A program made the position numbers and the translations under genes. Below, piece after piece: positions 1 through 6,566 of a stretch of DNA of 18,703 nucleotides. Origin of the DNA: Candidatus Aminicenantota bacterium (GTDB taxonomy: Bacteria; Acidobacteriota; Aminicenantia; S016-38); NCBI GenBank assembly GCA_021161165.1, contig JAGHBF010000172.1, positions 1 through 18,703 on the forward strand, written 5' to 3'. Each line of letters begins with the position of its first letter. The first letter of the stretch is position 1. The notes below the pieces were generated by a model, which was not told the origin of the DNA, ran no database searches, and saw only the letters and a list, made by a program, of their open reading frames with translations.

Positions 1-1000
1 ATGGCAAATTGAACCAGTTATATCCAATTATTTTAGCCACTACACAATCTATTCCAAAAGGATCAGTTCCTGCCAGGATGATTTCTGGCTTTTCCTCCAT
101 TGCTTCCACCATGTCCGCTAAAACAAGTAAAGGCCTTGGAGTGCTTCTAAAAGTACCATCATAGCTAAAGTAGAGAACTCCTCCAACGATATCTACAACA
201 GCACGCCAGAAAGTATCATTTCTCCACCAAGCACCTTTCTCCCCTTCACAGTTTTTTGAATCCTCTGGACACTGATCCCCCCCTTTTGACGGTTTGCCAG
301 ATGTATACAATGGAACATCTCGCGGATCTTCAACAAATCCTAAAAAAGAGGCAACAGCTCCCCCAAGACCACAATAAGAATTCAAGGAGGGCTTGAATAT
401 AACTATAACCAGATCACTCATAAGAGCGGTTGTGGAAAGAAAATAAATTGCCTGCTCAGAATTATGTGTTGTCACGCCTCCTTTAGCAGAGAACATTTTC
501 CAGTTTCCATTATACGAGGAGAAAAGGCTTGCTTCTCCAAGATTTATCTGGGTATATCCAACGGGATCTCCTTCATTTACAAAAAATATTTTAAATTTGC
601 TTCCATAAGGAAAATCTATTATTGGAAGATTCTCAGGTTCCCAGTCAAAAGGGGAAAAACCAATAAAAACCTCTGCTTCACCGCCGGTAGCAATAAACAC
701 ATAATCAAGTATTGTTCTCAAAAAAGAAGGATGAGAAAGTGAAGCTTTAAAACTTCCTCCAGTGTTAATAAAAATCTTCGAACCCCTTGAAATAAATTCC
801 CCAAGTGGATTCCATTTTTTCATATTGTAATTTTCTAAATCCAAACCCCACAAGCGAAATATGTTTCTTATTCCCTCGTATACCTGATTCTCCTCCAGAA
901 CATGCTCAAAGGGATACTCAAGATATTTTTTTGAAGGAGAATAAGGAGGTAAAGGATATTTAAAAGCTCTTTGAAGATATATACTGCTTTCCTCTCCCAC
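1..1000 (-). CDS. DUF362-family protein (3' end outside window)
   Basis: Reading the minus strand from GTG at 1000 gives 333 residues with no stop before the window edge, so the C-terminus is missing. The order of conserved segments fits the DUF362 family: an N-terminal part ending in a WNPLGEFI segment (63-70), a strand KIFINTGG (75-82), a central SDLVIVIFKP strand (195-204), a WWRNDTFWRAVVD segment (258-270), and near the end AGTDPFGIDCVVAKIIG (310-326), the family's 'aGtDPvavDavaaklmG' signature. The biochemical role of this family is not established. Start: an in-frame TAA lies four codons upstream of GTG 1000 and no other start codon intervenes. There is no Shine-Dalgarno motif. Odd: the usual Lys-Pro-Asn and Lys-x-His motifs of the family are poorly kept (FINTGG; FKPSLNSYCG), and three Cys lie at 210, 244 and 251. 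It is divergent from the pseudopilin operon. Confidence 0.8.
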   Translation of the reverse strand, partial: MGEESSIYLQRAFKYPLPPYSPSKKYLEYPFEHVLEENQVYEGIRNIFRLWGLDLENYNMKKWNPLGEFISRGSKIFINTGGSFKASLSHPSFLRTILDYVFIATGGEAEVFIGFSPFDWEPENLPIIDFPYGSKFKIFFVNEGDPVGYTQINLGEASLFSSYNGNWKMFSAKGGVTTHNSEQAIYFLSTTALMSDLVIVIFKPSLNSYCGLGGAVASFLGFVEDPRDVPLYTSGKPSKGGDQCPEDSKNCEGEKGAWWRNDTFWRAVVDIVGGVLYFSYDGTFRSTPRPLLVLADMVEAMEEKPEIILAGTDPFGIDCVVAKIIGYNWFNLP

Positions 1001-1006
1001 CCGGAA

Positions 1007-1036
1007 ATTTTACTACTTTTTATTTTCCTCAGTAAA
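1007..1036 (-). promoter_or_regulatory. Putative sigma-70-type promoter of the DUF362 gene, leaderless geometry
   Basis: On the minus strand, TTTACT (1036-1031) is followed after 18 bases by TAAAAT (1012-1007). The GTG start codon begins 6 bases after the -10 hexamer, so transcription would start at or next to the start codon. The hexamers are seen in the sequence. Their activity is inferred, and AT-rich DNA gives such matches by chance. Confidence 0.35.
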
Positions 1037-1087
1037 GCCAAGTTTACAGATGCAAAAATTTGCTTCACACAAAAGGGAAATTGCTCC

Positions 1088-1096
1088 TGGTAAAAT
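1088..1096 (+). promoter_or_regulatory. Possible extended -10 element of the pseudopilin operon
   Basis: TGGTAAAAT at 1088-1096 has the TGn extension of a sigma-70 extended -10 element. It sits 19 bases before the first pseudopilin start codon at 1116. No convincing -35 lies at normal spacing; TTCACA at 1064-1069 is 21 bases away. The 1001-1115 gap must hold promoters for both divergent units, so one is expected here. Confidence 0.3.
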
Positions 1097-1115
1097 CTTT
1101 GCATTCAATACAGAG

Positions 1116-1415
1116 ATGAAAAAGCACGGTGGATTTATCTACATTGAAATTCTTGGTACTCTTGCCATTTTTTTCGCTCTTTCTGTTCTCTTTTTCTCTC
1201 TGGCAAGGAATGTGGAATCTTATCTTAATAATGCCAAATCAGGGCTTGAAATGGCAGAAGCCATAAGAAGAGCAGCGATCTGGGACAGGGGCAAGGTTGA
1301 AAGAACAGCCTGGTTCGTAAAAGAAAATATTCTCATTGTAAAAAGAGCAAAAAGAATCCTTGAGATTAAGGAGTTTAAAAAGGATGGAGGAACAATCAGG
1401 ATTTTCCCTCGTTGA
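1116..1415 (+). CDS. Minor pseudopilin 1 (GspI/PilV-like prepilin)
   Basis: This 99-residue protein begins MKKHGG then FIYIEILGTLAIFFALSV. That is a class III (type IV prepilin) leader: short basic peptide, Gly at -1, Phe at +1, Glu at +5, then a hydrophobic helix to about residue 29. Prepilin peptidase would cut after Gly6 and methylate Phe. The rest (30-99) is a small basic domain without cysteines. The frame is open back to an ATG at 1050, but starting there would put 22 extra residues before the leader, so ATG 1116 is chosen. The gene overlaps the next by 32 bases. Its position as first of four prepilin genes and its small size suggest an I/V-type minor pseudopilin. That subtype is inferred from order, while the prepilin call is direct. 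No Shine-Dalgarno is evident. Confidence 0.75.
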   Translation: MKKHGGFIYIEILGTLAIFFALSVLFFSLARNVESYLNNAKSGLEMAEAIRRAAIWDRGKVERTAWFVKENILIVKRAKRILEIKEFKKDGGTIRIFPR

Positions 1416-1902
1416 GGTTATAGTCTCCATGGCTATAGTTTTCACAATTTTCACAGGTATTTTTTCTATTGCCGGCAGGGCAAATAATCTTTATCAAAGA
1501 ATTGAGCGTTTTTATGGAAAGGTCCGACCTGAACTGATGCTTTCACGAATAGGGGAAGAAATAGATTCTTCTTTCCTGTTAAAAAGGGGAAACAATGGGT
1601 GGGACTATTATAAAGCAACTGGTTTGGGATTTGGTCAAAGCAAAAAATGCATTTTACTTTTCGGGAAAAAAAGCAAATATATGCTGAGTGAAGGAAAGGT
1701 CATTAATCATTGCAGAGAAGGGGAGTTTTTTCTTTTCGCAAGGGAAAAAAGGCTATATCTGGCAGGGAAAACACTTTATATGGAAGTATCAGGGAAACCG
1801 CAACCCCTTGAAGACGAAATAAACGAGTTTAACATTGAGGAAAAAACAGATTTCATAGAGATAACCATAAATGGCAAAACTTCCTTAAGGAAAATAAAAT
1901 GA
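1384..1902 (+). CDS. Minor pseudopilin 2 (GspJ/PilW-like prepilin)
   Basis: This 172-residue protein starts MEEQSG then FSLVEVIVSMAIVFTIFTGI, a textbook prepilin leader with Gly6 at -1, Phe at +1 and Glu at +5. The N-terminal helix is followed by RANNLYQRIERFY and a globular domain. A segment LMLSRIGEEID (near 54-64) resembles the R-x-x-E(E)-(I/L) helix of GspJ/PilW proteins, and the C-terminal strands also fit that group. ATG 1384 is preferred over the in-frame ATG 1360 because it gives a six-residue leader and has AAGGAG (1366-1371) upstream. Its start lies inside the preceding prepilin gene and its stop overlaps the next start as ATGA, so all four genes are probably translated together. 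The subtype is inferred. Confidence 0.78.
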   Translation: MEEQSGFSLVEVIVSMAIVFTIFTGIFSIAGRANNLYQRIERFYGKVRPELMLSRIGEEIDSSFLLKRGNNGWDYYKATGLGFGQSKKCILLFGKKSKYMLSEGKVINHCREGEFFLFAREKRLYLAGKTLYMEVSGKPQPLEDEINEFNIEEKTDFIEITINGKTSLRKIK

Positions 1903-2813
1903 AGGGTTTTACTCATGCTGCTTTGCTTTCAATGTTATTCCTTACAAGCTTATCCCTCTTTCTTGCCATCTCGGCAAAAGAATTATTTGTAATGGGAAAG
2001 TCCGCACTCGAAATGGAAAAAACAAAAATAAAAGCAAAAGAAGAATTGCTCAAAGAGTGGAAAAAGTGGAGAAAAAACCCCGAAGATTCAATTTTTGAAG
2101 AGAGAATTTACAGAGACAAATATACTCTTCGGGTTTTACTAAACTTTTTTACAAAAGAAAACTTTGTGCTCTATGGGAAGACCGCTTTCGTAAAAGGACA
2201 AGTTCCCCTTTCTATTTTTCCAGACCTTCAATTAACTGAATTTCCCGGACCAAAAGAGATTGTCTCGGCGGTTTTTGAAAAACCTCACCTTGTCCCTATA
2301 AAACCCCATTTTTACAAGATAGAAGGGAAAAGGAGTGGGCTTTACGTAAATTGTAAAGCAGAAATTTCCGGGAATAGGTCTGAAATCCTCATAAACGCAG
2401 AGGAATCTTCCTGGAAAATTAAGGACAAATTCATCTTTGTTGATGGAGAATGTCACATAACTGGAACTTTTTTCTCAACCCTCATTGCTTGTTCTGGAAA
2501 GGTAAAAGCTTCCTTTCTTGACGCCTCCAGAGGAATTTTTCTTATCTCAGCAAATCAGGGCTTCTTTATTCCGGGAAAAAGTATTTCCTCTGTTGAAGTT
2601 AACAATTCCTCTCTCTTTAACGGTGAAATTCTTGCAGAAAATATTACGCTTTCAGGAAACGGCACCCTTGTGGGCGGAATACAATGTTTAAGGGTAGAAG
2701 GTAGATGGAAACACAAAAAAAGACCTTTTGAGCTTGATTTTTACCCAAGGCAATTTTTCTATGAGGAAGTTTTTGCTTATGAAATGCTAACTCTGGTGAA
2801 ACTCGAAAGATGA
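1899..2813 (+). CDS. Large minor pseudopilin without Glu5 (GspK/PilX-like position)
   Basis: This 304-residue protein begins MKG then FTHAALLSMLFLTSLSLFLA: basic start, Gly at -1, Phe at +1 and a hydrophobic helix to about residue 25. The residue at mature position 5 is Ala, not Glu. Known GspK tip pseudopilins also lack Glu5. Residues 33-60 are a charged, probably helical stretch. From about 145 to 270 come many short strand-turn units with Gly and Asn turns (for example FNGEILAENITLSGNGTLVG, 240-259), suggesting a beta-solenoid-like fold rather than the SAM-like domains of classical GspK. Cysteines at 152, 185, 198 and 263 could form disulfides outside the cytoplasm. Start and stop both overlap neighbouring prepilin genes by ATGA. 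I do not recognise the C-terminal family. Confidence 0.68.
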   Translation: MKGFTHAALLSMLFLTSLSLFLAISAKELFVMGKSALEMEKTKIKAKEELLKEWKKWRKNPEDSIFEERIYRDKYTLRVLLNFFTKENFVLYGKTAFVKGQVPLSIFPDLQLTEFPGPKEIVSAVFEKPHLVPIKPHFYKIEGKRSGLYVNCKAEISGNRSEILINAEESSWKIKDKFIFVDGECHITGTFFSTLIACSGKVKASFLDASRGIFLISANQGFFIPGKSISSVEVNNSSLFNGEILAENITLSGNGTLVGGIQCLRVEGRWKHKKRPFELDFYPRQFFYEEVFAYEMLTLVKLER

Positions 2814-3175
2814 AAGGATTTTCTCTTCTCGAACTTCTTTTAATACTGCTCCTGTTGTCAGTTCCTCTCTTCTTTATATCGCCTGATAGCGTATATGTAG
2901 AAAGACAGGCAATTTTTATGTTGCTCAACGAAGCAAAATTCAGTTCGGTTTTAAAACACAGAAAGGTAGAAATCTATTGTAATAAAGGTGTTTTCTCTTC
3001 CTCTCAAAAAATTTATCTCAAAAAATGCAGAGTTCTCTGTAAAAAGATAGTTTTTAGACCATCAGGTTATGTAGTTCCCTCTGGCCATATTATTCTCAGT
3101 TGTGGAACCAGAAAATGGAAATTCGTAATTTCAACCCTTGGTAGAATTCGTGTATTTGAGCTCGGAACCCAGTAA
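2810..3175 (+). CDS. Minor pseudopilin 4 (GspH/FimT-like prepilin)
   Basis: This 121-residue protein starts MKG then FSLLELLLILLLLSVPLFF, a short prepilin leader with Gly3 at -1, Phe at +1 and Glu at +5. The later pattern, IVFRPSGYVVPSGHIIL followed by a final strand with LGRIRVFE, is the typical end of GspH/FimT proteins, where 'F.p.G....G.i.l' precedes a 'GR.r' motif. It is the last gene of the four-gene prepilin operon, coupled by an ATGA overlap. Cysteines at mid-protein (58, 73, 77, 103) may pair outside the cytoplasm. Its last 45 bases overlap the 3' end of the convergent membrane-protein gene, and no terminator separates them. Confidence 0.78.
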   Translation: MKGFSLLELLLILLLLSVPLFFISPDSVYVERQAIFMLLNEAKFSSVLKHRKVEIYCNKGVFSSSQKIYLKKCRVLCKKIVFRPSGYVVPSGHIILSCGTRKWKFVISTLGRIRVFELGTQ

Positions 3176-3907
3176 GCTGTGAGGGATAAGGAAAACAATA
3201 AACATAGCCACCCATGCAATTATAACGCTCCTTTTAGAAAGCCTCCCTTTAATGGCACCTATATAGGGAAATAACCAGAAAATAAGGGCAAGAAGGACTT
3301 TGTTATCTGTAAGGTCTATTCCAAAGGGAAAACCGCTCCAGAAAACCCCGAAGGCATATTTTTGCACAGCAGGGCCAAGCACAAAAGCCCCGAGAAGGAA
3401 AAGGTAAAACGTCCACAAAACATAGGGCTTGAGGTTGTTGCCAAAAATGGCCTCCAGCCCCGCTCTTGTGGCAAAGGCCATGGCCATAAATATGGCTATT
3501 ATATGCAAAATAAGAATCCATGCTGGAACCTTTCCCTTGAACCTTATTACCACCGGGTTTTCATGAAGAGCTATCCTTTTCCCATTAACATCCAAAAAAA
3601 CCATGTAATCCAGCTTGCCGGCTGGCGGCTGTGAAGGAAGGCATCCGATTATTTCCTCTCCTTCTCTTTTCATGGGAATTTTTGTCCAGGGGTCGCTGGT
3701 CTTGTGCCTTCTATATTCCAGCCATCCATTGTAAGGAGATTTTATTCTTAAGCACGCATCTTCCCCCGTAGTGTGACTGCGAAGAAGCTTATAGGAAATT
3801 CCCTGTTTTTCTCCTTTTATAGGATATGTGGGTCCAGTAATCCTCTGATAAATAGCCAGTAATACTGTTATAATTACTGCCAATGCCCATAAAAGCGCTT
3901 TTCTCAT
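3131..3907 (-). CDS. Conserved membrane protein of unknown function with DLTDNK and IPHSxxGSEL motifs
   Basis: This 258-residue protein has one N-terminal membrane helix (about 5-20), then TGPTYP (24-29). A soluble beta-rich domain (about 30-125) includes LPSQPPAGKLDYMV (90-103) and VVIRFKGKVP (119-128). About four further membrane segments follow (129-148, 160-179, 203-218, 226-242). Near the C-terminus are FGIDLTDNK (195-203) and IPHSLLGSEL (241-250). From memory, this combination marks a conserved but uncharacterised family found in several diderm phyla; I know no assigned function. The polar motifs lie at membrane boundaries, which suggests a functional site rather than a mere anchor. The start ATG has no Shine-Dalgarno. 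Its 3' end overlaps the H-like pseudopilin gene by 45 bases. Its promoter region is shared with divergent rpsT. Confidence 0.75.
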   Translation of the reverse strand: MRKALLWALAVIITVLLAIYQRITGPTYPIKGEKQGISYKLLRSHTTGEDACLRIKSPYNGWLEYRRHKTSDPWTKIPMKREGEEIIGCLPSQPPAGKLDYMVFLDVNGKRIALHENPVVIRFKGKVPAWILILHIIAIFMAMAFATRAGLEAIFGNNLKPYVLWTFYLFLLGAFVLGPAVQKYAFGVFWSGFPFGIDLTDNKVLLALIFWLFPYIGAIKGRLSKRSVIIAWVAMFIVFLIPHSLLGSELKYTNSTKG

Positions 3908-3916
3908 AATACTTTT

Positions 3917-3922
3917 ATTTTA
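3917..3922 (-). promoter_or_regulatory. Possible -10 hexamer of the membrane-protein gene
   Basis: TAAAAT on the minus strand (3922-3917) lies 9 bases before ATG 3907. No good -35 is visible at 16-18 bases. It lies just beside the rpsT -35 at 3925, so the two divergent promoters would overlap. This is weak evidence in AT-rich DNA. Confidence 0.22.
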
Positions 3923-3924
3923 TA

Positions 3925-3952
3925 TTGACAAATTTTTCCTTTTTAGTAAAAT
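3925..3952 (+). promoter_or_regulatory. Sigma-70-type promoter of rpsT
   Basis: A perfect TTGACA (3925-3930) is followed after 16 bases by TAAAAT (3947-3952). Transcription would begin near 3959, leaving a leader of about 13 bases that still contains the strong ribosome-binding site GGAGG at 3962-3966 before ATG 3972. This is the best-matching promoter in the window, as expected for a highly expressed ribosomal-protein gene. Confidence 0.7.
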
Positions 3953-3971
3953 AGTAACTTCGGAGGTAAAA

Positions 3972-4253
3972 ATGCCAAATACAAAGTCTGCAAAAAAACA
4001 GTTGAGAGTCAGCTTAAGAAGAAGAGCAATTAACAGAGCTATAAAATCAAGGACAAGGACTTTTATAAAAAAACTGCGTAAGGCAATTGAGGCAGGAGAC
4101 GTGGAAGCCGCAACTTCCCTCCACAGACAGACATTTATGGAGATCGATAAAGCTGTAAAAAAAGGCGTTTTCCACGAGAACAAGGGGAACAGATATAAAT
4201 CCCGCCTCACAAAAAAATTAAATGAACTTCTTAAAGCCCAGCAGCAGGGATAA
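3972..4253 (+). CDS. rpsT: Small ribosomal subunit protein bS20
   Basis: This 93-residue, strongly basic protein begins MPNTKSAKKQLRVSLRRRAIN, the standard bS20 N-terminus. It continues with RAIKSRTRTFIKKLRKAIEAG and ends with GVFHENKGNRYKSRLTKKLN, matching the family's 'kgiiHkNkAaRkKSrL.k.' signature. bS20 binds 16S rRNA at the bottom of the small subunit early in assembly. Length is normal (usually 85-95). The start is fixed by GGAGG five bases upstream. It stands alone as the first gene of a short transcript, with the methyltransferase start inside its last 32 bases. Confidence 0.97.
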   Translation: MPNTKSAKKQLRVSLRRRAINRAIKSRTRTFIKKLRKAIEAGDVEAATSLHRQTFMEIDKAVKKGVFHENKGNRYKSRLTKKLNELLKAQQQG

Positions 4254-4872
4254 AGTTTTCTCAGAATACGTTTCCAGATATGATGCCTGGTACGAAAAAC
4301 ACCCGATTCTCTATAAATCAGAATTAAACCTTGTTTCATCCCTCTGGAAAAAGGGAAAAACTTCTCTTGAAATTGGAGTGGGTACTGGAAGATTTGCAGA
4401 ACCTCTCGGAATTTGTTTCGGTTTAGACCCTTCTTTTGAAATGTTAAAGAAAGCTAAGGAGAGGGGGATAAAAACTGTTAAAGGGATAGGCGAGAAACTT
4501 CCTTTTTTAGACTGCTCCTTCGACTCCCTGTTGATTGCAATTACTATCTGTTTCGTGGAAGACCCTATAAGGGTTCTTCAGGAAAGTTACAGAGTCCTAA
4601 AACCCGGAGGTATGATTGTAATTGCTTTTATAGACAGGAATTCTCCATGGGGAGAATATTATTCAGAAAAATCCTCCCCTTTTTACAAGATCGCGAGATT
4701 TTTCTCTGTTGAAGAAGTAGAGAAAATGTTAAAAAAAGCCGGCTTCAAAGTTATAGAAAAAAAGCAAAGTCTTTTTTTAAAACCAGGGGAGAAGGAGAAA
4801 CTGGAAGACCCAATTGATGGTACAGGAAAAGGAAGTTTCATTGGCATCTCAGGAGAAAAACCTGTAAACTGA
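4222..4872 (+). CDS. Class I SAM-dependent methyltransferase (Methyltransf_11 type)
   Basis: This 216-residue protein has a Rossmann-type methyltransferase core. Motif I, LEIGVGTGRF, is at 49-58, and an acidic residue ends the second strand (GLDP, D69). GEKLPFLDCSFDSL (90-103) forms the motif around the third strand, and VLKPGGMIVI (125-134) is the usual 'LkPGG.l.i' segment. The early FSEYVSRYDAWYE (13-25) resembles small-molecule methyltransferases that begin 'f...a..Yd.w..'. The substrate cannot be read from sequence. The only start codon available is ATG 4222, which lies inside rpsT in another frame and has no Shine-Dalgarno, so translation is probably coupled to rpsT. Its 3' end overlaps the convergent pgpA by 24 bases. 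Confidence 0.85.
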   Translation: MNFLKPSSRDKVFSEYVSRYDAWYEKHPILYKSELNLVSSLWKKGKTSLEIGVGTGRFAEPLGICFGLDPSFEMLKKAKERGIKTVKGIGEKLPFLDCSFDSLLIAITICFVEDPIRVLQESYRVLKPGGMIVIAFIDRNSPWGEYYSEKSSPFYKIARFFSVEEVEKMLKKAGFKVIEKKQSLFLKPGEKEKLEDPIDGTGKGSFIGISGEKPVN

Positions 4873-5295
4873 TACTAAAACAAGTGCATATAGTCCTGCA
4901 ATAATGTCATCAAGCATAATACCAAAACCCCCACGGATTTTCTCTGCCTGTCTTACAGGAAAAGGTTTTATAGCATCAAAAAATCTGAACAGTATAAAAG
5001 CAAGAAAAACCTGGGTCAATCCCTTTGAAAAAACAAGGGCAACTAATTGACCTGCAACTTCATCTATTACGACGCTTCGGGGGTCTTTCCTGCCTTGATA
5101 TTTCTCTGCATATGAGGAAGCTGGTATCCCTGTGAAAAATACTATCGCTATCAGGAGAAATATAAACAAAGGAGAAACCCCTTGCAGGAGATAATAATAA
5201 ATCAATGCAATCACAAGACTCGCAATAGTGCCAGGAAATAGAGGGAAAAATCCAATAAAGAAGAAATGGGCCCATAAAAGAGATATATATTTCAT
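4849..5295 (-). CDS. pgpA: Phosphatidylglycerophosphatase A
   Basis: This 148-residue integral membrane protein removes phosphate from phosphatidylglycerophosphate to give phosphatidylglycerol. It shows the PgpA signatures: FFPLFPGTIASL (16-27), KDPRSVVIDEVAGQLVAL (70-87), RFFDAIKPFPVRQAEK (104-119) and GGFGIMLDDIIAGLYA (122-137). The conserved acidic residues D78, E79, D107, D129 and D130 suit the Mg-dependent reaction. About four hydrophobic segments are present. It is the last gene of asnS-rimO-pgpA and overlaps the rimO stop by ATGA. Its 3' end runs 24 bases into the convergent methyltransferase gene. Length is slightly short compared with E. coli PgpA (about 170) because the N-terminal extension is absent. 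Confidence 0.93.
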   Translation of the reverse strand: MKYISLLWAHFFFIGFFPLFPGTIASLVIALIYYYLLQGVSPLFIFLLIAIVFFTGIPASSYAEKYQGRKDPRSVVIDEVAGQLVALVFSKGLTQVFLAFILFRFFDAIKPFPVRQAEKIRGGFGIMLDDIIAGLYALVLVSVYRFFS

Positions 5296-6566
5296 ACTGG
5301 CTCTCCTTCTAAGTCATACAAAATAGAATGGGTTATTTTTACTTTATTGAACTTATTGGGGATCGCTTTACCCGTTATATATATTCCACCGTCTACTTCA
5401 GGAGCAAAATGCACAGAACGCCCAAAATAAACCCCCTCTGGAGTTTGCCCTTCGACTAGCACATCAAAAATCCTGCCAACCATTTTTTCATGTTTCTCAG
5501 CTATGATATTCTTCTGTATTTCTATAATTTCCTCAGCTCTTCTCTGTTTCTCTCTCTTTGTGACACGGTCTCCAAGAGCATAGGCCGAGGTTCCCTTCTC
5601 CCGGGAATAAGTAAATACTCCAAGTCTGTCGACCTTAGCCCTTTCAACCCATCTCAAAAGCTCAAGAAATTCCCTTTTTCCTTCGGTTGGAAACCCAACT
5701 ATTAAGGAAGTTCGTATAGTTGCCTCCTTAACGTTCTCTCTTATAGTTTCTATTATTTCGAGATATTTTTCTCCATCCCAGGGTCTTCCCATAGATTTAA
5801 GGACTTTCTTGCTGGCATGCTGTAGAGGAATCTCAAAATAGGGAACCAGTCTTTTTTCAGAAAAAAGAGGAAGTATCTCAAGCAGGGTCTCAGATGGATA
5901 AAGATACAGGAGTCTTATCCATGACTTCTTTGTTTTCGAAAGGACCTCTTCCAGCAGAGCCTTCAAATCCTTCCTTCCTCTATCCCCTCCAAAAAATGTG
6001 GTGTCCTGGGAGATGATATTTATTTCGAGACGTCCCTGTTCTTCAAGCCTTCTGGCCTCTTCTGCAATATCTTCTATCTCCCTTGATCGATAGGGTCCTC
6101 GTATAGAAGGTATAGTGCAAAATGTGCATCCCCTGGAACAGCCTTCCGAAATTTTAAGATATGCCCAGGAAGGAGGGGTTGAAATGAGTCGGGGGGTTCT
6201 GCTTGAAGGCAGGAAATACCCCTTAAATACCGGCTCTTTTCCATAAAGAGCATCTTCTATAAAGGTTATCTCCTCTGTTGAAAGCACCAAATGGAGGCCG
6301 GGGAATTTTTTCTTGAGAATTTCTCTAAACCTGTTTACATAACATCCAACCATTATGACTTTTTTCCCTTTTTTCAAAATATCCCTTACGGTCTGCTCTG
6401 TCTCTTCTCTTGCAAGGTCTATAAAGGAACACGTATTTACAACAACAACGTTAGCGCTTTCAAGACTACTGGTTATTTCATGACCTTTTTCAGAGAGAAT
6501 CCCCATCATTATTTCCGTATCTACCAGGGCTTTAGCACACCCAAGACTGATAAAAGCTACTCTCAA
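5292..6566 (-). CDS. rimO: Ribosomal protein uS12 methylthiotransferase RimO (radical SAM)
   Basis: This 424-residue enzyme has the three MTTase modules. The N-terminal UPF0004 domain carries cluster cysteines C10, C46 and C75 in SLGCAKALVDTE, NTCSFI and VGCY contexts. The radical-SAM domain has EGCSRGCTFCTIP, with C143, C147 and C150 ligating the SAM cluster. A C-terminal TRAM-like domain spans about 365-424. The 'LGCAKalVDtE' start and 'ISEGCsrgCtFCtIPsIRG' are typical of RimO rather than the tRNA enzymes MiaB and MtaB. RimO methylthiolates the conserved Asp of uS12. The start overlaps the end of asnS by ATGA and its stop overlaps pgpA, so all three genes are co-transcribed. Confidence 0.95.
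   Translation of the reverse strand: MRVAFISLGCAKALVDTEIMMGILSEKGHEITSSLESANVVVVNTCSFIDLAREETEQTVRDILKKGKKVIMVGCYVNRFREILKKKFPGLHLVLSTEEITFIEDALYGKEPVFKGYFLPSSRTPRLISTPPSWAYLKISEGCSRGCTFCTIPSIRGPYRSREIEDIAEEARRLEEQGRLEINIISQDTTFFGGDRGRKDLKALLEEVLSKTKKSWIRLLYLYPSETLLEILPLFSEKRLVPYFEIPLQHASKKVLKSMGRPWDGEKYLEIIETIRENVKEATIRTSLIVGFPTEGKREFLELLRWVERAKVDRLGVFTYSREKGTSAYALGDRVTKREKQRRAEEIIEIQKNIIAEKHEKMVGRIFDVLVEGQTPEGVYFGRSVHFAPEVDGGIYITGKAIPNKFNKVKITHSILYDLEGEPV

Noticed and set aside
464..742. Plus-strand open frame of 92 residues
   Set aside because: It lies wholly antisense to the DUF362 gene, and its composition gives no motif or ribosome-binding site.
868..1104. Open frame of 78 residues on the minus strand at the start of the DUF362 gene
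   Set aside because: It is a shifted frame over the DUF362 coding region and the promoter gap. The overlapping frame from GTG 1000 carries conserved DUF362 segments, whereas this one has no recognisable motif. A frameshifted N-terminus was considered but is not needed.
1050..1115. Upstream ATG extension of the first pseudopilin
   Set aside because: It would place 22 residues before the MKKHGG prepilin leader, against the short leader expected for this class.
3920..4339. Minus-strand open frame of 139 residues over rpsT
   Set aside because: It is antisense to rpsT and the methyltransferase start, both of which are clear by homology.
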